10,001 nt of DNA, from NCBI GenBank assembly GCA_945878835.1, contig CAMCUG010000038.1, positions 1-10,001 of the forward strand. Direction: 5' to 3'. The position numbers and the translations under genes were made by a program. Position 1 is the first letter of the stretch. Every line of letters begins with the position of its first letter. Source of the DNA: Chryseobacterium gleum (GTDB lineage Bacteria > Bacteroidota > Bacteroidia > Flavobacteriales_D > Sanyastnellaceae). The notes under the pieces were generated by a model. That model did not search any database. It had not been told where the DNA came from and saw only the letters and a list, made by a program, of their open reading frames with translations. Shown piece by piece: positions 6,556 to 10,001 of the stretch.

Positions 6556-8589
6556 ACCTGAAGTTAATGCCGTAAAGCTATACCACACATCCTCTCCTGT
6601 TTCACACGTAGATTGCGCTAAATCGGAAGGAAACGCACCAGCAAGGGTTCCGTAAAAACTATTGCAATACGAGTAATATGTTGAAGTCGCTGACAAGGCG
6701 TTGAATGGTTCTTCACCAGGAATTGTAGAAGGGCATCCTTCGTCTATAACTCCGTTGCAGTTATCGTCGACAGTGTTACACAATTCAGGAGCGCCTGGAT
6801 AAATTGTCGCCACCGCATCGTTACAATCGGTGTTATTCAACGAATAACCGGTTGAAGGCATTGCACAAAAGTTCGCTGTTGTTGCTGAACCAAATCCATC
6901 ACCGTCTGCATCTACATAATAAATGCTGCTTGAGTTTACAGTCAGCACAAGAGTTTCGGTGTGACATCCAGTTACCGAAGTGTATGTTCCACTTGTCGTG
7001 TACGTTGTTCCGTTTACTGACCAAGTGTATGTATCACATGCACTTGCAGTGGTAGTGTTGTTTGAAACTGGAGAAATAGTTGCCGTTACAGGAATGCGTG
7101 GAGATGAAATATTCCAGTTGTAAAAGAAATAATAATTATTTCCAGACCCTACATTATCGACTATTGTACCGAAATTACCTAAAGACATTGGGTACGAAAA
7201 ATTCTCGGTAATGGTTAATTCGAGACTGTTCGATATGTTTGTAGTTAACAATTGATAACCTGAACCCACAGGAATGCTCCAACCTAAATTCAGGGTGTTT
7301 AGACCTGTTGAAACCGGGAAAACAAGTGCCGGAAATCCGGGAATCGGATTACCTGCAGAATTGAATAATTGAATAGTTATAGAACCGTTGTGATTGGCTT
7401 CCACTTGAATTGAATTCAATAACATGGTAGAAGTCACGTTAAACACTAATCCAATGTCCTCATCCTGTGTGTCATCATCTCCAACCACAGTATTTCCTGC
7501 TATTATGTTATTTACGACATAATAGGTTGTTGTCGAATTTAAAACTGGCGTAGTGAAATTATTTCCTGAAGCAATTGGAGATCCACCTGTTTGAGAAGAA
7601 TACCATTGAATGGTAGAATTTGGCGATGGACATACGCTATTAGCGCTTAGGACAAGAGATGCTGGTCCGCAAGCAGAAGCGCCGGTTGGAGTAAAATTCG
7701 ACTGGTTAATGCTTACCGCAAAGCTTGGTGAAAAAACTGCATCACAATTGCCTAACGCAACCGATGCTCTGTAATAGGCCGTCGACGAAAGATTTGGCGT
7801 TGTATAGGTGGCATTTGTTGCGCCGTTAATATTCGAAAACGTAGTATTATTTGTAGAAGACTGCCATTGCACATTTCCTGTAAATCCCGATAAGGAAAGT
7901 GTTGAGCTACTACCTTGACACACCGAAGATATTCCTGTAATATTACCAGCAACTGGAGATGTGGTTGCATTAACAGATCCATTGAAGGTGAATGAATTGA
8001 TTGAAAATGTTCCGCTTCCCGAAGTCGCTGACCATCCGTAAATAAGAAAAGTAACATCGGCTGTTACGTTTTGAAAGCTCGCTGAAGCGAGAGATATTGT
8101 TTGGGCCTGAAGAGTTGTTGTGGTGTAATTGTAGGTCCAAATATCTGTCGCGTAATTATCAATACTAGAGCGCAAAGCAAAATTTTGAGGCCCGCTTGCA
8201 CTGCGTTCAAAGGTGAGTGCTAAACTTGAAAAATCAATTTCATTGCAGGAGTTTGGAGTTATGGTCCAATAGAAATAATCATTACTGCTTGAAGACGTAC
8301 CTTGCGTCCAGTTGTTCGCACTGTATCTGTTATTCCCGCTACTTCCACTGATTCCACTTCCTCTTCCAATACCCGAAACGGAAAGATTGGAGTTGTTCAC
8401 TTGACCGATAATATAAGGATTAGAGGTGTTAGGATTCGGGCCAGTAATAGGATTCTCATAAATAACCTGGGCATTTACACCTATTGAAATCAGAAATACA
8501 GCAACGAGAGAACTAAAGTTAATCTTCGATAATCTATTCAGATTTTTATACAAAACCAAAGTATTCAATATACTGACATTAATTATCAT
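5332..8589 (-). CDS. Modular T9SS-secreted surface protein with Ig-like, MopE-type and C-terminal sorting domains
   Basis: A 1085-residue secreted protein; no enzymatic motif recognised, an adhesin-like or structural surface role is inferred. Layout from the ATG at 8589: signal peptide to about Ala40 (hydrophobic core FSSLVAVFLISIGVNA); N-terminal beta-sandwich (about 42-207, with FERSASGPQNFALRSS); Ig-like repeats (about 215-295 and 300-361, each ending in TAYYRA or TTYYVV); a beta-jelly-roll (about 365-505, ending NYYFFYNWNI); a YTW/TSGTYT repeat (510-552); one MopE-type metal-binding motif (DADGDGFG at 560-567, then DCNDA...IYPGAPELCNTVDDNCNGVIDE, 588-617); a PPC-like domain (about 662-750); a module shared with the next gene (about 750-970); a Ser/Gln/Asp-rich linker; and a T9SS type A sorting domain (about 1002-1085, with YPNPSNG, YDALGRKI and LSNGLYILEV). 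A TTG at 8595 is an alternative start adding two residues. The n-region is unusually long (about 23 residues), so a later TTG inside it is also conceivable. Confidence 0.9.
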   Translation of the reverse strand: MIINVSILNTLVLYKNLNRLSKINFSSLVAVFLISIGVNAQVIYENPITGPNPNTSNPYIIGQVNNSNLSVSGIGRGSGISGSSGNNRYSANNWTQGTSSSSNDYFYWTITPNSCNEIDFSSLALTFERSASGPQNFALRSSIDNYATDIWTYNYTTTTLQAQTISLASASFQNVTADVTFLIYGWSATSGSGTFSINSFTFNGSVNATTSPVAGNITGISSVCQGSSSTLSLSGFTGNVQWQSSTNNTTFSNINGATNATYTTPNLSSTAYYRASVALGNCDAVFSPSFAVSINQSNFTPTGASACGPASLVLSANSVCPSPNSTIQWYSSQTGGSPIASGNNFTTPVLNSTTTYYVVNNIIAGNTVVGDDDTQDEDIGLVFNVTSTMLLNSIQVEANHNGSITIQLFNSAGNPIPGFPALVFPVSTGLNTLNLGWSIPVGSGYQLLTTNISNSLELTITENFSYPMSLGNFGTIVDNVGSGNNYYFFYNWNISSPRIPVTATISPVSNNTTTASACDTYTWSVNGTTYTTSGTYTSVTGCHTETLVLTVNSSSIYYVDADGDGFGSATTANFCAMPSTGYSLNNTDCNDAVATIYPGAPELCNTVDDNCNGVIDEGCPSTIPGEEPFNALSATSTYYSYCNSFYGTLAGAFPSDLAQSTCETGEDVWYSFTALTSGITIFIGSNANDIVIELQDVNGNLIDIEDAVNGVGTEVLSTNGLIPGGDYIFGIRNKNSNVHPGGQYSACIRHLRRGGSDSGTSATWPSTLSTCALFKAIYCGGTGVQYRYTWSGVSGSAIGQVFTKTQTSDYLSVTAVTPSLHAGCTYNVLVTAIYSIPNGTGAIEVFELTAYAPTAITISPVANVALRSADQLANGPLYRGSVIAALPWVCGITNWRWRFTEVNPLTLQTVGLPIEQNRGAASNYLNLNNVAALQFGKTYAVQSAPLFSYTGTNYQWGPVTYMAIIGSAGLIVDSSQDVLQGASQDSTKGLPEDLATHLSENLELSVYPNPSNGEGLTMTLSGVTSSNVQVKVYDALGRKIESKRYAVDGTLQTTLNFANELSNGLYILEVSTEDVTRSVRFMVEQ
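5551..5621 (-). repeat. 71-nt identical tract, copy A
   Basis: Identical base for base to 8997-9067. It encodes the segment PEDLATHL through SVYPNPSNG, i.e. the end of the linker and the first strand of the sorting domain. The next 42 nt (5622-5663) differ from the partner at only four positions, all changing an amino acid. Confidence 0.97.
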
Positions 8590-8612
8590 GTTCAAATCGT
8601 TTTTTCACGGCG

Positions 8613-8620
8613 CGAAATTA
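8613..8620 (-). promoter_or_regulatory. Possible -7 element of the complete T9SS gene
   Basis: The minus strand reads TAATTTCG, one mismatch from TAnnTTTG and with the same TTCG ending as the DUF3098 promoter candidate. It ends 23 nt before the ATG at 8589. No -33 TTG is seen at the proper distance. Another near match (TACTTTGG, about 8558-8565) lies inside the proposed signal-peptide n-region. Confidence 0.3.
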
Positions 8621-8730
8621 TACCCTAAATTGACTTGTCGGATATTAAATTTTTAACTTGCCTAATTCATAAGGTTAAATTGATGCTCTATTAACATTTG
8701 AACCTCTGATTGACCCTATTGTTATCGCAT

Positions 8731-8757
8731 AAAAAAAGGCGACCGAAGTCGCCTTTT
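8731..8757 (-). terminator. Intrinsic terminator with UUCG tetraloop after the partial T9SS gene
   Basis: On the minus strand: stem GGCGAC, loop TTCG, stem GTCGCC, then seven T residues (8737-8731). Four A residues before the stem can pair with the first four Ts. C(UUCG)G is an especially stable tetraloop. It begins 20 nt after the stop codon at 8778-8780. This is a textbook intrinsic terminator and shows that the two T9SS genes are separate transcription units unless read-through occurs. The rest of the gap 8590-8730 is AT-rich with only a weak promoter candidate. Confidence 0.9.
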
Positions 8758-8777
8758 AATTTATTTGAACACAGTGC

Positions 8778-10001
8778 TTATTTTGAAATTAACACTTTTG
8801 TGCTTTTCACTTGCCTGTCTGAAGACACCTCAATCAAATAAAGTCCGTCCGATAACTCTTGTTGGAAGTTCAATTCTGTTTGAAGCGTGCCGTCAACAAC
8901 ATAGCGCTCACTCTGAATCTTGCGACCAAATGCGTCAAAGGTGCGAACAACAACATTATCCGATGAAATGCCTGAAATGCTAATGTTTAAATTCGTTCCA
9001 TTCGAAGGATTCGGATAAACACTGAGTTCTAGATTCTCCGAAAGATGCGTTGCAAGGTCCTCCGGAACGCCTTTCGGAGAATCTTGCGAAGCATCTTGTG
9101 AAACATCTTCGGTTGAATCGACAACCATTCCCGCACTTCCAATAATACACATATAAGTCACTGGTCCCCATTGGTAGTTCGTACTCGTGTATGTGTATAT
9201 TGGTGAGGTCTGAACAGCATACGTCTTGCCGTATTGAAGAGCGGTCACACTGGTTAGTGTTAAATAGTTCGAAGCGGCTCCGCGGTTCTGCTCAATAGGT
9301 AAGCCTACCGTTTGAAGGTTAAGCGGATTCACTTCCGTAAATCTCCAACGCCAGTTCGTTACACCGCAAACCCATGGCAACGAAGCCACAACAGCGCCTC
9401 TGTAACGTGGACCCGCTGAACAGCGATCACTCGTGCGTAACGAAGTCAATGCATTGGCTGAAATTGTTATCGTTGTTGGAGTTGCTGCTGGCATCTCGAA
9501 TACCTCGTTGGTGCCGGCACCGTTTGGTATAGTGTATATGGTAGTAACCAAAACGTTATACATACATCCGGCTGGTAGCATCGGTGTTACACTCGTAATG
9601 GTTAAGTAATCGCTCGTTTGAGTTCTGGTGTATACTTGTCCTGCGGCAATGCCTGTTAATCCAGTCCAGGTATATCGATACTGAACCCCTGTTCCACCGC
9701 AGTATGCTGCTTTGAAGATATTACACATACCTATCGTACTTGGCCAGGAAGCGCTTGTTCCACTGTCTGATCCTCCAGCACGAAGATGACGAATACATCC
9801 TGAGAACTGTCCCCCTGCCTGTGCATTGCTGTTGTAGTTTCTTACACCAACGCGATACAATGCGCCAGCGGTTAAACCTGTCGTTGTAAGAACTTCAGTT
9901 CCGATACCAACAACAGTATTCTCAACATCTATGACGTTTCCGTTTGCATCTTGAAGTTCAATCACAATATCGTTTGCGTTACTTCCAATGAAGACAGTGA
10001 C
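8778..10001 (-). CDS. T9SS-secreted surface protein, C-terminal 407 residues (cut by right window edge)
   Basis: The paralogue of the neighbouring downstream gene. The frame is open to the window edge; a GTG at 9965 is an internal valine codon (the paralogue also has Val there), not a start. Visible order (residues counted from the edge): end of a PPC-like domain (1-72, FIGSNANDIVIELQD); the shared cysteine-containing module (about 73-290, with CGGTGVQYRYTW, SDYL, AGCMYNVLV, WVCGVTNWRWRF, LPIEQNRGAASNYL and NYQWGPVTYM); a Ser/Gln/Asp-rich linker (295-312); and a T9SS type A sorting domain (about 324-407, with YPNPSNG, FDAFGRKI and LSDGLYLIEV). The signal peptide and N-terminal domains are outside the window. 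Location is inferred to be the outer surface or the medium. Its last strand (STKVLISK) differs completely from the paralogue's, within the usual range for this sorting domain. No enzymatic motif is recognised. Confidence 0.92.
   Translation of the reverse strand, partial: VTVFIGSNANDIVIELQDANGNVIDVENTVVGIGTEVLTTTGLTAGALYRVGVRNYNSNAQAGGQFSGCIRHLRAGGSDSGTSASWPSTIGMCNIFKAAYCGGTGVQYRYTWTGLTGIAAGQVYTRTQTSDYLTITSVTPMLPAGCMYNVLVTTIYTIPNGAGTNEVFEMPAATPTTITISANALTSLRTSDRCSAGPRYRGAVVASLPWVCGVTNWRWRFTEVNPLNLQTVGLPIEQNRGAASNYLTLTSVTALQYGKTYAVQTSPIYTYTSTNYQWGPVTYMCIIGSAGMVVDSTEDVSQDASQDSPKGVPEDLATHLSENLELSVYPNPSNGTNLNISISGISSDNVVVRTFDAFGRKIQSERYVVDGTLQTELNFQQELSDGLYLIEVSSDRQVKSTKVLISK
8778..10001 (-). repeat. 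Copy B of the 1224-nt paralogous 3' module
   Basis: Partner of 5332-6555. The constant register from FIGSNAND to the C-terminus means no net insertion or deletion in 404 residues, while side chains have drifted to about 69% identity. This points to a structurally constrained unit duplicated with its sorting domain. Confidence 0.95.
8997..9067 (-). repeat. 71-nt identical tract, copy B
   Basis: Identical to 5551-5621. The near-identical stretch continues to 9109 with four differences, after which the two genes diverge. Confidence 0.97.

Noticed and set aside
7752..8057. 101-codon minus-strand open frame inside the large T9SS gene
   Set aside because: Out of frame with the Ig-like repeats and with low-complexity composition; a shadow of the cargo gene.
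8778..9965. Second T9SS protein as a complete 395-residue gene starting at GTG 9965
   Set aside because: The same frame continues to 10001 with residues matching the paralogue (VTVFIGSNANDI), so 9965 is an internal valine codon and the gene is merely cut by the edge.
5332..10001. Insertion sequence or phage origin of the repeated T9SS segment
   Set aside because: No transposase, terminal inverted repeats or target-site duplication is seen; the repeat is explained by paralogy of secreted-protein genes.

Overview
The window looks like a chromosomal segment of a marine or freshwater Bacteroidota bacterium, most likely of the class Flavobacteriia (a Crocinitomicaceae/Fluviicola-like member is a guess from the style of the secreted proteins). 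The evidence is: a Bacteroidota-specific DUF3098 gene next to uppP; promoter elements of the TAnnTTTG type; near absence of Shine-Dalgarno sequences; and two large secreted proteins ending in a type IX secretion system (T9SS) type A C-terminal sorting domain.

Layout, left to right. (1) 1-1325, minus strand: a predicted lipoprotein alpha/beta hydrolase followed by aspS (aspartyl-tRNA synthetase, running off the left edge); aspS seems to have its own promoter overlapping the hydrolase stop. (2) 1357-2442, plus strand: a small DUF3098 membrane protein translationally overlapped with uppP (undecaprenyl-diphosphatase, TTG start). (3) 2439-5217, minus strand: a tight hemA-hemC-hemD operon for the C5 tetrapyrrole pathway, from glutamyl-tRNA to uroporphyrinogen III; its last stop codon shares the TTAA tetranucleotide with the uppP stop. 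A 114-bp gap (5218-5331) holds an 11-bp-spaced direct repeat, a possible hemA promoter and a hairpin terminator. (4) 5332-10001, minus strand: two tandem paralogous T9SS cargo genes. The first is complete (1085 aa, modular beta-sandwich/Ig-like/MopE-type architecture). The second is cut by the right edge, so only its C-terminal 407 residues are seen. Each ends in its own hairpin terminator.

The left half is housekeeping (translation, envelope lipid carrier recycling, heme). The right half is accessory and surface-related. The last 1224 nt of the two T9SS genes align without a gap (offset exactly 3446 nt; about 69% amino-acid identity by hand count). Inside them, a 113-nt tract covering the linker and the start of the sorting signal has no synonymous differences although the flanks have many. 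The shared module also appears to contain an internal duplication of a beta-sandwich-like unit. I find no CRISPR array, tRNA, rRNA, transposase or phage gene. No stretch over 300 bases lacks a gene.
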